DNA of 64,000 nucleotides, from positions 16,893,501-16,957,500 of the forward strand of contig NC_091110.1 in the NCBI RefSeq assembly GCF_024713975.1, in the 5' to 3' direction. Position numbers and translations under genes: made by a program. This stretch comes from Paralichthys olivaceus. Its lineage: Eukaryota > Chordata > Actinopteri > Pleuronectiformes > Paralichthyidae. Below the pieces are notes generated by a model. It did not search any database. It was given only the letters and a program-made list of their open reading frames with translations, and was not told the DNA's origin. Positions 29,301-42,217 of the stretch are shown here, piece by piece (within the stretch, counting starts at the first letter, position 1; each line of letters starts with the position of its first letter).

Positions 29301-32133
29301 TCTGAGCAGGAGGGAAAGGAACGCCTGCCTCAAGCACTCCAGCCCCCTCTTCTCCACCACCCACCCTATCAGATGACTTTCCCATAATCTCATTACCAGC
29401 CAACACAGTCCAGTCCAGTCCCCCAAGAAAGGTATGTTCTCTCCTCCATTTTAAAAACATTTCCTTGGATCTCTCCTAGTTTTCAAACTGTCCCCTCAGT
29501 GAGTTTGAAATGTGCAGGAATCCATTACTAAAAGACGAATGTCCTGAAGGACTTCATGAACTGTTGATTTTGAATTTTAATCAAGTTATGATAAGCCAGT
29601 TGAATCCTTTCCCTACTGTGTCAATTAGAGACATCCAAACAAATGTGAAAAACACGCTGTCATTTCAAATGATCTCGTTAGTCATTTTGAAAACTCATTT
29701 CCTTGACAGTGGGAGGCAAAGTCTTTGATTTATGCTCAGAAGTTAACCAATAGGATAAAAGATAACGTAATTAAAGTTGTTTGTAATTATGATTATTAGT
29801 TGTAAACTAAAAACCTGTATCTGTCAGGAACTTGTGTTGAAGTGGTTTGCACAAAAGCAGTGAGGCGCTTTCAGAGTTATCTGGTACTGACCTGCAGGTT
29901 ATTCAATTAACCTAAACCACAGTAAATACAAGAAATTCTTCATTTCATTATAAAACTGTCAATGCCGGGACTTTTCAGGATCGGCGACAAGGAGACAGTA
30001 AACCCACGCTGATGCGTCAGGAGCCAGTGAAAGACACGGAGAAGAGTTCAGAAATAACAGCAAATAGAGGTGAGTCATGATGAGTCTAATTACTGCAGTT
30101 TATTACATTAAATTTAACAGTAGAGGACTTTTTACAGGCCCGAGCTCATGCAATATAATTTAGACTTGGCTGCACTGAGATCTCCGGTTGGAAGACCTCT
30201 CTTTGTGAATCCAAATGAAGAATTATTGGATCACAAGTTTTATTGAGGTGGAAATCACCGTCCCAAAAATAGCCAAAACAGATTTGTATTGTTAGTTTTG
30301 GTATTTTTTGCTATTTCATGTGAACTTTTTCTGATGCAGATGTTTCCTCTTTAGATGCAGGAGCTGCTGAGAATGTCTCCATGACTTTGACAGAGCTGTC
30401 GGTCTTCATGAAGAAACAGGAGCTGGAGCTTCAGCTGAGAACAGAGAAGGAGAGGGAAGAGGGTGAGCGTTGGTTTGAGTCTATGTATGTATGTATGTCA
30501 GAATGACCCAGTTTGTGTGTGTGTGTGTGTAATAACACACACGCATATATAAAGAAAATGAATAATGTTGATAACTGAAAACAACACTAATGGAGCAGAA
30601 GTGAAAAGAGTAAAAGTAAAAAAGTGCCCCTGGGATCCCTACTAATAAATTTGAGAGCTGACACCATACATCACAACATAAAATAAATATAGACCTCCAT
30701 ATATCTATGGGAACCATTAAATGAACATCTCATAATTAAGAATATACACAAACCAGAGTTATATCTAAATATCCTGGATACACACAGATCTCTGTTTAGA
30801 TCCCTGTGTGTTTCACCAGCTCCACACAGGCTTTGGTTTAAATTCCGCCTGTGCCAAAAATAAATACACCTTTTGACACCGGTTGTGAGTGTTGGAATAA
30901 TAAATGGAAGATGCACAGGTTCATGAAAAGTGTTGTTTCTGCTGTAGCTGCCATCACAGAGGAGCTGCTGAAGATCACCGAAGATACACAGGAGCTGCCG
31001 GGCCTGAGGGGCTTCGACTCCCCTTTCTATCACACCACTGAGACTCTGACTGGCTGTCAGGCACAAGACAAGACCCACTCCAGCGCCCAGCCTGAAGGCC
31101 CCATCCGGGACCCCCACCGTGTTGTATCAACGCCAGACAAAGCGGAGAACACAGCGAGCACCAGCGGCGTTGGCAGTGAAAGAGGAGGTGGAGGAGCAGG
31201 AGGAGACAGCAGGAGTTCAGCCCTCGGCCTCGAGCAGTCCTGGTCCTTCCAGTCCGGTTTCACCCCGATCGATCACCACCTGCACCGGAGTCCCTCCGCC
31301 CCAGACGACGAGGTGAGCAAGTTGGGGATGTTCTCCCCAAGCCCGTGCAGCAAGACGCCAGCCCCTGTGCCCTACGAGTCGTTTTTCGACCTGGCTCTGC
31401 CCAGGGCGGCTTCGCTCTTCGTGGGCCAGAAGACATCAGAGGCGGTGCACAAGGCGGCGATGGAGAAGCTGCTACAGCAAGAGGAGGGATTGGAGGACGG
31501 GGAGGAGGAAGGGGTAGTGACTGCTTCACCACTGGAGGTGCTGGATCGCCTTGTTCAGCAGGGGAGCGACGTCCATGATAAAGTTCTTAAGAGGTGAGGG
31601 GCTTGTAAAATCTGTTTGGATTAGGCGGTTTGCTTAATCTGTGTAAAATGTGATTGAAGCTTTCTTTGTAAACAAAAGTGACCCTCAGTAATTGAGCCAC
31701 AGAAAGTAAAGACCTGCTGCTGGACTCTACAGAACCCTGAAGCTGCACCACCGCTGCTGCAGTTGTAGCTGTTCTCTTGAGCAACAATGATATCTACGCT
31801 GCTGCTAAAGAACGCCGGCCGCCTGTTTATTCAAAGTTTATTATATTGAATCTATCATGTGTCCACATCTCATCAAATTCGACAGTGCTCTCCAACTGCA
31901 CATCATAAATGCTATTGCCCAGTGTCTGTTTTATGGAGAGGATCGTGAGATACCTTCTCTGCAGTTCTGTGAAGCTCATGTTGATCACCGAAGAAACCCA
32001 GGAGTGTGTTTTGATGAGTGCTTCACTCTGCAGAGGCTGCTTGGGTTGTTTCCAGCCTGTTTCAGTGGCCCAAAGGAAACACCCAGTCGAGAACAAGCAT
32101 GACATTGTTCAGGAGTTGCCACCCCCTTCTTTC

Positions 32134-32172
<39 letters not shown>

Positions 32173-35100
32173 CACACAGTGAGCCAGTCCTCCAAACCCA
32201 ATAACACAACAGTAGAGACAGTGTCAGCAAAGTCAGCGCTGGGCTCAGAACAATCAATTCAGTCGCTCATCACAGTCACATTTTAACAGCTTCACCAGAG
32301 ACAAACACGACTGATGGAGCGAATGATGTCACCTGAAACACAAACCAACAAGTCACCTTTTTTACCAACTGGACATTTGCAGTGTTTAATGTGACGATTA
32401 CTATATTTGCACCCTCTTGGTATAGATACAGAATGTGAAAGGAGTTTGATATGTCATGTTAGAAAACAGTCTTTATAGCTGGAAGGTGGATTTTGTTGCT
32501 GATGGACGAGAATCAGACTAACTGTTTCCGCCTGCCTCCAGTCTGTATTTCAAGCTAAGTGGCAGCTGGCTGCTGCTTCGTCTTAAACAGTCGGACAAAG
32601 TATCGTCTATCTTCTCATATTACTTTCATTATAAAAGCTAATTCGCTTATTTCCTAAAATGTCAAACGTACAATAATGTATTCTGTGAAATTTAACTTAT
32701 AATTCATTGAGACAAGAGAGTTTGAAACCACAGTATCTTGGTTTGAGAACTCCGTGATACATTTATAAGAGACAAGCATTCAAATATTAGAATACTCATT
32801 TATTATATTAAGTTTTTTTTGTGAATATTTAAGTTCTGCAAAGTTAAAAAAGGAGATTCTGCCCCCACAAAAACTGCAAACGCTCTCGAAGCTTCTTGAA
32901 CACCTCGACATCACAGAACCTCACATTTGCATAATGAGCGCCTGCGGTGTTGTGTTGAACACTGTGTTAATGATACACAAGCACTGCAGCCTCGGCACCT
33001 GAGAAACTCCATTACCTCAATTGATGCGAACCCCGAGCAGCAGCTGCAGAATCCATCGTGTGCACTGCCTTTTTAACATTGGGTTGTCACTGCTTAAAGA
33101 TGCATTCCTGTTGTCATATGTTTCCCATATTTTTTAATATGTGTTACTCCGTTCTGTCTTTTACACATGTGACTAATAACGGAACTGTCCGTGGATTCGC
33201 TGTGCTTCTCTCTTGCAGCAGTGGTTTGATAGAATCACTTGAGAGCAGCTTAGGAAAGAAAAACCCCAGAGAAATAGTTTTTATAACAGTTTTTCTTTCT
33301 CTCCCTTCACAGATTACCTTTGCCAAGTAAGTCAGCTGACTGGACGCACTTTGGAGGTAAAGCACTAACACAGCAACACTGTTGCACACTGATAAAAGAG
33401 GCTATTATAGAGACTGCAGATGGAGCATTATTTAGGCATGACTAGGTATTCATCACGAGCTCTTGAGACATAAACAGCAAGTGAAAATGCTGCCAAGCCG
33501 GACAGGGAATTTGTTTAAGCCGAGGTTATTCAGAACACACAGAGTTCCCACAGTCGTGCAGATCAAGTCAGAAACTCAAATGTTTGGCTGTTTGGAGATT
33601 TGTTGTTCACTCGGTCTCCCAGAGCAGGAATCAGATTTTCTCCAGCTGCGGTTCACGACGAAAGAAACACTGTGATTTTTGCTTAAGTCTTTGCCAACTT
33701 GTAATAACAACTCTGGAATTTAATCATCTCCCCTGGTTTTTTTTTTTTTTTTTTTTACTACACCTAAAACCATGCTCCTGTCTTTTCTTATGACTGACTA
33801 ATAAGATTCTCCAGAGAAAATACATTTTCTCTGCTCTCTTGCCATTTATACATCGAAACAAGTGACGCTGTTTATCTAAATGTGTTACGTTACTTGATTG
33901 AACGTTGCTGCATTTTACACATTTGGAATATAATGTGATGAACTCGGCACAAAACACCTTCAAAGACACAGTTTTCATCACTTACACAACTCCAATCAAG
34001 AAGCTGATAAAATCTTGTCAGGTGGACGTGGATCAATAATATTGATTCAAGATATCATGTAGTGCAGCTGTATCATAGCAAATGGACAGTTAGTTAGATA
34101 GCTCTAAAATATAATAGATGTTAAGAGAACAAGAACATCAGCCTGTTTGAGGTACACATTACATATTTCAAACATTTTGGAATGTTTTGAAACATTTGTC
34201 GACCTCACCGTCTTTGGATTGCTTCATATTTTTGTGTGTGAATGATCAGCAAATCTCTTTTAAAGTTCAGGAACAATAACCAATAACAGATCTATGATTA
34301 TATATCACATGTTTATGTACAGTAATTTCTTCACTTATATTGACATGATTATCTGTGCTATTTTTGGCGTCCGACACTTGAATGATAATTGATCCCATTC
34401 CTAGCAGTGTGTATGTGTGTGTGACCGTGTTAATTAGGTTATTATTATCACGGCCTCCCCAGGCTCTGCTCCGCTGGACGAGCTTCACACGCTGCGCAGC
34501 CAGCTGCTCCTGCTGCACAACCAGCTGCTGTACGAGCGCTACAAGAGGGAGCAGCACGCCGTCCGCAACCGACGCCTCCTCCGACGCATCATCAACGCCA
34601 CTGCACTGGAGGAGCAGAACAATGCTATGGTGAGTTTGCATCAACTCATTATCACAGATTTGCCCCTTTAAGCACCTTTAAATGTAAGTACTTAGAATTA
34701 GACAAGAGGTGTGTTGTAGTTTTTGTTTATTTAGATGCAGCACCACAGAACAATTACACGACAATGTTTACAGGTTTTGTTCTTCAGTAGCTTCTTTGCA
34801 TTTAGATCAGCGAGAGGAGAAAGCCTCTAAATTCTTCAGAGGTTTCTACTGATCACTGAGGCATTTGTCCCATTTCATGACTCCAGCTGTCAAACCTCTG
34901 CTGCTGTCAGGTCTCATCTGCAACTTGTCGCCGAGGAAATTGAACTGAAGCTGTTTTGTTAGCGCCAATTCAGACAGATTGTGTTTTCAACAAGTGATGG
35001 TAACAAAGAAGCCACGACGGCTGTTTTGTCTCCAGGAATGAAACATAAACAAGAGGGAGGAACGCTGGCACATTCATGCAGCAATCAACTGAAAGACTCA

Positions 35101-38100
35101 TTAATTTTCTGCAGAAATGTTGCACGCTAATTTAGTATTGTGGAGAAAAATGCTTGTTTTTACTCTTTGTGTGTTTTTGTACTGAACTGTGTGTGTGTGT
35201 GTTTGTGTGTCCAGAAGGACCAGCTGAACCTGCAGAGTGTGGACATCTTGTCTCTGAGGGAGAGTCTGCAGGTGGAACAGCAACGGTACAGGCAGCTGTG
35301 GGATGACAGGGAGACAGTGGTGACCAGGCTCCACTGTCAAATCAGGCAGCTGCAGCAGGGCCGAGATGACTACTACACCAAGAATCAGGAGCTCCAGGTA
35401 CGCACAACATGATTTCACTGATGTGGACGTCACAAATGATAGCAAACATATTCAGTACAAATACGTCTTAAACCTGAAACTGTCTCTTGTCTCCAGAGCA
35501 AGTTGCAGGAGTGTCAGAAGAGGATGGATGAACTGGAGGCGGAGCTTCAGAGGGCCAACAACAAAGTGTGCCACACCGGTCACCTCCTCAACCAGACGAC
35601 CATCAAGGTAAAGACGCAGCTGAGCCAGAGGCAGATTTAACGGAATTGTAGATAATATTGTTTCATAAGTCAGTTAAAACATATTATTCTTTGTGCTTTA
35701 CCCGAAAACATAAAGGCAATCGAAAGTGGTTTACTGAAGACGGAAGATGAACATTAAAAAATGAAATGATGGATTTAAACATTTAAAATAGGATTAGAAA
35801 TGACTAAGATAAGATGCCCAACATAAAATTAAGGAGAAAAAAGCGCAGTTATAAATTGAAGGCAAAAAAAAAAAGATCTTAATTTAAAATTTGAACTTCA
35901 AGACAGTTTTCTTTTCCCTCACCTCTGTTTTGGAAATGGAAGAACTGGGAAGGACAGAACGAGCAGTGGCGAGACAGTTGGGTCAGACTTGCAAGGGGTT
36001 ACAATGACACACGACCCCCCACCAACCTTGTCACCTCTCTGTAGTCTGTCCCGGGGCTCAGTTGCCTTGGAAATGTTGTCTCTCGCCCTCTATTTTTAGG
36101 TCAGTGACGTTGGGGCTCTGGGTGTTATTCTGCCTCCTGGGGTTTTTTGAGCTGTTTCCCTCCTCTGACCCAGACTGAACTGAAATCCTGACAAACAAGG
36201 AGCCGTTGATTCAGGAAACGGGCATTTCAAATCAGACACTATCCACACAGTCGCGTAAAGATCCTAATTCATGGAATGCGGACAACATGAATACAAATTG
36301 TGGGATATTTTTTGCCGTCAGGGCAGATGAGATTGTTTTTTTTAAGATAATTGTCACAGAGCAGCTGTAACATTTCTCTTCTAAATCGACCACATAGTGA
36401 ATTCTGTGATAACTCGAATTAGCTTCTTACGGTCACGTTGAAGCATTTGCACAACTCTTTTTTTTTTTCTTGTTGAATCTCTGATGAATTCATAGATGAT
36501 TATCTGGGACTAATTCTTCTTGTGAAGTATAAGCCAGATATTTGTGGACAGGTTTTTGTAGCATAATCGCTGTTTTGCCCTCCGTCGTCATTGTTTGTCT
36601 CGTGTGTCCTTCAGCTGAGCAACAGTGAGAGCACCCAGCAGCAGATGAGCTTCCTGAACAAGCAGCTGCTGCTCCTCGGGGAGGCACATAAGCTGTCCAT
36701 GCAGGAGTTACACCACAGCGGCGGCGATAATACAAAGGTACAGTGCAAGTGTGTGTGAGTCAGATTCAGTGAAATGAAAAAAGGGGACACTAATTGGGTT
36801 TGTTGGACGTCAAGTCAAAACGACTGAAGCGGTTTTACCTCAGGCAGGAAGCTAGCTTTATCTGAGCTATGAGGATACACTCACATACTCAGAGGTTTGT
36901 GTTCATTTCTCATGAATAAAAAGATCAGTTATTGTCGGTGAATTGTGTGTTTTGGCAGGTTCAGGAGTTTTAAAATTGGAGACTCAGTTGATGCTGCTTT
37001 TTCTTTTAATTTAATCACCCCTCTGTATTTTTGAATGTATCGTATCTCTGATACAGTGGAGTTTGGCGTAGACTGTAGAAAACTATAAGTGAACATGATA
37101 AAGGTCCGAGATTTATTCACTATAGAGTCACAATAAAAGTCCCCATAAAGTTCCTCATTCATCTTTTATCATCTCGTATTTATCTTCTTCCCTCCTGCTC
37201 CTCATGCTGCTGTTGACGACGACGACCCGTCGCCCAGGAGGCCCAGATGCTGCAGGCATCTTACCGGAAAGAGGTGGAGATGCTGAGGCAGAGTTTGCTG
37301 GTTCAGGGTCAGAAGCTGGAGGCGGCGCAACAGAGAGTCGGTGAGCTTGAGACGCACCTCTCCAAGAAGGAACACCTCATCGCCGAGCAGAAGAAGTTCC
37401 TCGAGGATGTGAAATGTCAAGCAAAGTGAGTTTGGGTCCAGGAGGCATCTGTTGTCTAATTAGATCCAACATGACATAATTGTGTTTGTATTTAAAGAGG
37501 CAGATACAAACCTCCTGTGTAAACATGCTGGAAATCATCTGTCACCTTCTTCCCTCTGCTTCATTTTAACTGCTTCTGCTTCCCTCTCCTCCTCTCCTCC
37601 TCTCCTCCTCGACCCGGCCTCGTCTCTCTGTGTTCAGGGCGGAGCTGCAGGCCTCAGACAGCAGACATCAGGCTCAGAGGAGAATCACTCAGCTGCTGCA
37701 GACCGAACTCCTGCAGCTCTACAGCCGAGTGGAGATGGAAGCTCCAGCCAGTACTGCTGCCAGCTCGCCACCAGGGGGCAGAGCTGACCCACACACTCTT
37801 GTTGACACCAGGTCAGACTGAAACTAAGAATCCTTACAATCATTTATTATACAGATATATTTATTATATCTGCATCTTGCACTGTCATGTTTCTACAGCA
37901 GCAGATTCTAACATACATGCATCGACATCAACACGTTGTTTTTCGACGTCATGACTTGTGACTGTTCATCACACTACAGCTCTGAACATATTAACAGAAC
38001 AATTATCTGTCTTAACACGTGGATATTTCCCGCTCCACAGTGTCCTGGTGCCAGATGGACCAACTAAAAGTCACACAAACGAGGAGGCGGCCAGTAAAAC

Positions 38101-38728
38101 ACTGCACGACTCCCCTCGGGGCAACGGCAGCACTTTATCGCCAGGGCAACCAAAGGCGAACAACTCTTCCAAGTCATCAGCCAACTCCATCAATGGCAGC
38201 CAGGACCTGGCCCCGCCCCTGCTGGTGGAGCCCTTGCTGTCCTGTCCTCACGTCAACACGCTTGCACCCCTGCCCCCCGCCGACGCGCCTCTCACTGTGG
38301 GCTCCTACCCCAGTGCCAAGAGCTTCCTGGGCATGAGGGCGCGCGAGCTGTTCCGCAACAAGAGCGAGAGCCAGTGCGACGAGGAGCAGCCGCCGCCTCC
38401 GCGCCTTGCAGGCCTTGCCCACGGTCTGAAGACTGAGCTGTGTGTGGAGCCACCCTGCCCAGATTATATTGCCCGTGTCAATCCCGCACCCTCCCCCATT
38501 CCAACTCCTCCGCCAATGCCAGCTCCTGCCACCCCGCTCACAGTGCCCACCGTGCCCACCAAGCAGCCCCCATCTGAGCCCAAGCAGCGGGCCTCCAGCC
38601 AGGAAAGCCCCCGCAGGAAGGCAGGGGCCGGCCCCGGTGTAGGGCGGGTTCAGGCAGGGTCAGGGCGCCCCCGGCAACAGCATCTAAAGATCATGGACTA
38701 CAATGAAACACATCACGAGCACAGTTAA
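26331..38728 (+). CDS. tsc1: Hamartin, TSC complex subunit 1
   Basis: Scaffold of the TSC1-TSC2-TBC1D7 complex that restrains Rheb and mTORC1 at the lysosome. Coding exons: 26331-26439, 26533-26636, 26776-26928, 27095-27239, 27437-27591, 27681-27754, 27838-28016, 28309-28427, 29032-29197, 29310-29431, 29979-30069, 30355-30462, 30948-31593, 33313-33356, 34463-34629, 35215-35397, 35497-35607, 36615-36737, 37238-37425, 37638-37811, 38041-38728. The total is 3,849 nt, 1,282 aa (human 1,164). The ATG has an ideal context (GCCACCATGG). The helical N-terminal domain (about 1-265) includes the hydrophobic stretch [18 protein letters not shown] and the strongly conserved [15 protein letters not shown] Ser/Pro-rich middle follows, then a coiled coil (about 740-1030) that binds TSC2 and TBC1D7. 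The tail keeps [20 protein letters not shown] and ends [12 protein letters not shown]. Extra length is mainly Pro-rich C-terminal insertion. The intron after 27754 uses a GC donor. Fish may have tsc1a and tsc1b; which one this is cannot be told. Confidence 0.97.
31594..33312 (+). other. tsc1 intron with AC microsatellite
   Basis: Separates the 646-nt exon from a 44-nt exon. It holds (AC)18 at 32135-32170 and otherwise nothing recognisable. Confidence 0.75.
32135..32170 (+). repeat. AC microsatellite
   Basis: A perfect (AC)18 run within a tsc1 intron. Confidence 0.95.
37585..37609 (+). repeat. TCTCCTCC tandem octamer
   Basis: Three copies of an 8-bp pyrimidine unit just upstream of the acceptor of tsc1 exon 37638-37811, contributing to a long pyrimidine tract. 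Confidence 0.8.
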
Positions 38729-40400
38729 GAGACATAGAACTGAGCCGGGATGGAAAGCGGATGAGGACGGACTTAAGTTTGAAAATGGAGAAGAGCTACA
38801 AAATCAGCAAGAGTAACACGTCTGCTACTCTCCACAATTCAGTGTTATTTGATCCATTCCTCTGAGTGGACAGCAGGATTCCCCCACCGTTTCTTTTTCT
38901 TTTTATTTATACTGATTCATTCCCCTGAAGAATGTTTGCGGAGGAGACAGGAATACTGAGTTGCAATGTTACCAGTGAGGATGCTAAACTTATGAGTTTG
39001 ATCATGAGACAAAGACGAACACGACGTGACACTAAGTCTGAGATTAACAGTCAACCAAATTACAAACTTTTCCATATTGGCTCTAGTTGTGTCGATATGT
39101 CCATATTTTGAGAAATCTGCGTCAGTGTTCTCCCTTCGCCCCGAAACGATGGAGGTGAAACACACTTAGTTTTCTCTCGACAGTGAAACATTTAATTTGT
39201 GGCACTCTGCAGCAGTTTGTCTCGAAACAGCGTGCGTCCTAGTTACTTTGGATAATCCTCCGACCTCAGAACAGCATCCACTGTGGAAACACGTAAAACT
39301 GAAGAAATAGTTCACGTTGAGTTCTGTGAATTATCCAGACTAACGGGGACTGTTTTCAGAAACACACTTTGCTGTCATCATTTTGGGGATTTTTTTTTGT
39401 CAATGCTGTGAGGATGACAAACATAGTTCCACTCGCCTTTTGTTGTTATATTTATCGGATGCGGAACCCTCAGAGACGGTTTCTAAAAAAATTTGACAAA
39501 TAAAACCGAAATCATCTGCTGTCGTCAATAAAACTGTAAGATTTTCAAAGTACAAACTTCGACTCAGACATGAAACATTGTTAGGTTTTCCCCGGTCATC
39601 ATGTTTGGCGTTCTTTGGATTGACGACGGACTGAAATATTTGTCTTGATTTGTGTTACAGCGGAGCGATGGAAGCAATCGGTGCGTGGAGGTGTGCGTGC
39701 GTGTGTGTGTGTGTGTGTGACTCGGGGAAACCTTGAACTGTGACGTCGTTGCTGCTGGACTGAAATTTCCATACAAAACCTTTTTTTTCCCCCAAACTCA
39801 GTCAAATGTGGTTTGTTTTGCGAGCGTGCGAGCGTGCGTGCGAGGTTGCAGGTACCGGCGTTGTGTTGATTCTCCTGTGTCGGTAAAGATGACGAAAGTG
39901 TACGAAAGGAAGGAACTGATGAAATTTTATGCTTCTTTTTATGAATTCCAAATTGTGTTGTACCTTTACTTTTTATTCTGCCACCCAAGAGGTGTGCTGA
40001 CCACTACATATCCTAAATTTGAAACAGACCAGAGACGTCACACAAACCCAAGCTCCAAAAATAAATGTTTCCTTTGGTAAAGATGACGAGAAAACATTAA
40101 AACGGATTAACTATCAGACCTAAACTCGCTCTTTTCAAAGTCGTCTAAATCCTGTTGTCCACCGGGAGCTCCTGCTGTCATTTCCTTCTGCCTCGCTATC
40201 TAAAGCATGTTCAACAATCCACTTTAAACGCCAACCGTAGTAACAACAGCAAATCAAGACAGAAGGTACAATCAGCACAAACTGAAGAAGCCGGGACTCT
40301 GACCTGAGCCAGAGAACCTGGGACAAAACGGCAAAAAAGGAAGTTCTTAAAGCAGTGGCTTGTGTTTAACTGTGAACAATAAAGATCGTCTTCAATGTTT
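38729..40400 (+). other. tsc1 3' untranslated region
   Basis: There are no significant open frames. AATAAA signals lie at 39499-39504, 39527-39532 and 40378-40383. The last is followed by a U-rich stretch and is the best distal end, giving about 1.7 kb; the first pair would give a 0.8 kb form. A GT run (39698-39718) and a GCGAGCGT tandem (39820-39843) lie within. Confidence 0.6.
40378..40383 (+). other. Distal polyadenylation signal of tsc1
   Basis: AATAAA, 1.65 kb after the stop codon and about 700 bases before the next inferred promoter. Confidence 0.55.
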
Positions 40401-40409
40401 TGCACTACA

Positions 40410-41095
40410 ACCCTTGAGTCTTGCTTTGTTTCTGCTGTTGAATGTCCCCCAACGTCATTATGAGCAATTAGCTTGGTTTGTTTTGGTGTGTGAACATTTT
40501 CCGATATTGTGTTGTTGGTTTATAGTCACATTGGTTGCGATGGAACAAACACATATATGAGCCCAAGAGCTAAAACAGTTATAGTTGATTCAGTTGTTTA
40601 ACAAAAACCTCAAACTATTTTGTTTCCTTATTTTAAAAAAAAAAATCAACTTTTTCCACTTTAAATTTTAGGGTTTGCTACTTTTCTTTGTTTGTTGACC
40701 AAAATCTTTTAGACTGAAGGCACGACAATGCAAGACATTTGAATATGTTAGGTTCAAATAGAGCTCAAGTGTTTGACATGACGAGATTTATTGAGACAAA
40801 CTTTATTAAAAGGAAAAACTATGTTGGAAAAAAAACATGATTATAAATCCTGAACTTTTACTTAAAAAAGTATAGTTTGACTGAAACTGATGAAAAATGA
40901 CCAAACCAGTAAAATCAAAGTTCAAAGTCTTGACGCTTAAAACAACATTGAATGTTATACCAGTCTCCTCCATGTTTGGGTTGGGACATGGATCGAAATA
41001 AACAGTCAAAGAATTTTTAAAATCTTAAATATTTATAATTTCAGGTTTTTTTCTTATTTCTTTTTTGCTCAAGTTTTATTTGCTGCTACCAATTA
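40410..41095. other. Spacer between tsc1 and the next promoter
   Basis: About 0.7 kb of AT-rich sequence; no gene, RNA or repeat is recognisable. Confidence 0.6.
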
Positions 41096-41099
41096 AGCG

Positions 41100-41200
41100 G
41101 GGCGAAACGTCATGATTGACAGCTGAGACCAGACTCCTGATTGGTCGAGCGAGTGCACAGGCGGGATATTTGAGACACGGCGGCCATTTTTTATTCTCCG
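41100..41200 (+). promoter_or_regulatory. Promoter of an unidentified plus-strand gene
   Basis: Within 100 bases lie ACGTCA (41107-41112), the PBX/PREP decamer TGATTGACAG (41113-41122), an inverted CCAAT box ATTGG (41140-41144), GGCGGGATATTTGAG (41160-41174, E2F- or CDE/CHR-like with four bases between the halves) and CGGCCATTTT (YY1-like, about 41181-41190). There is no TATA box. The cluster and the following splice donor suggest a real start site. Confidence 0.55.
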
Positions 41201-42217
41201 TCTATGTGCTGGAGCCAGGATAAGCAGTTAGCTTAGCACAACACACATCTCATGTGGAGACGAAAAGGTCACTGAAGGTAAGTCCACCAGCAAACACCTC
41301 TGAAGCTCACAGACAACAGGTTGATTACAAAAAATCAGGAGTTTAATATGTAAGTTGTGGGTTTACAGACAGTTACAGGAGCTGACTATTTCCTGGAGTA
41401 TTGTCCTGGTAGGTGGATTTAAAATGAAAGTAAATGCAAACAGCCATGTGTTTCCTCAGGTGTCTCTAAACTCAGTAAAATAAGCAAATGACTGTCAAGA
41501 AATAAAGTGAACAGCGTATTTCTCAAAATGTCAAAGGTTTCTCTCCACACCAGGGGAGTTTGACACTTTTTCATTGTTCTCAGATTCAACAACATGAGAT
41601 TTATCTTTTGTTGTAACTTAACTGTCCTGAAAACTGTTGAAGGTGGTTTCCACTGGAATTCATAAATATGTTTTCATGATATTTTACACAATTGATTGCT
41701 TTTATGTGTGATGTAATATTTTGTAAATTTTAATTTGGGCTTGTCCATGTAGAATTAAGGGTTGGGGGGGTCATACATGGTAATTTGAACATTGTGTATT
41801 TTTTCATGATACATTCTTTAATGTGATATTCTGTCACTTTAATTTAGACTAGTTCATCTACTTTTACAAGTTTGCGTATTTTTTATGGTAAATATAATTT
41901 CTATATTTTATAATAGTGTGTCATACGACATAACATATATTTGTAATGAAACATTTTAGACTTGTACATTTTCCTTCTCAGGTTTTTTATTAATTAAATT
42001 AATTGTTTCTCAAGGTATTGTTTTTATAGCAATCTATCAACTTATTTTTTTAATTTATTTTTTCTCATGTCTACAAACCCCCACGTTCCCATGTGAATAA
42101 CATTCTTTGTTAATTGTAATTTTCCTGTTGGATTAGATTTCCTCTGCTCTTTTCCACCAGAGGACACTGCTGCTCCAGAAACTCCACCAGGCTCTGCAGC
42201 CATGTTGGGATCAACAG
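41190..42217 (+). other. First two exons of an unidentified gene
   Basis: Putative exon 1 (about 41190-41277) ends at a strong donor (AAG then GTAAGT). Putative exon 2 (42161-42217) follows a good acceptor (TCTTTTCCACCAG) and ends at another strong donor (ACAG then GTAAGT). The first ATG in the usable frame is 42202, giving MLGST and then splicing out after one base of the next codon. Exon 1 contains a short upstream frame starting ATGTGG and ending TGA. Five residues are too few to name the gene. The next exon is not found with certainty in the remaining 22 kb, so a very long intron is implied. Confidence 0.45.

Noticed and set aside
30671..31117. 148-codon frame antisense to tsc1
   Set aside because: It is a shadow of the large tsc1 exon and the intron before it.
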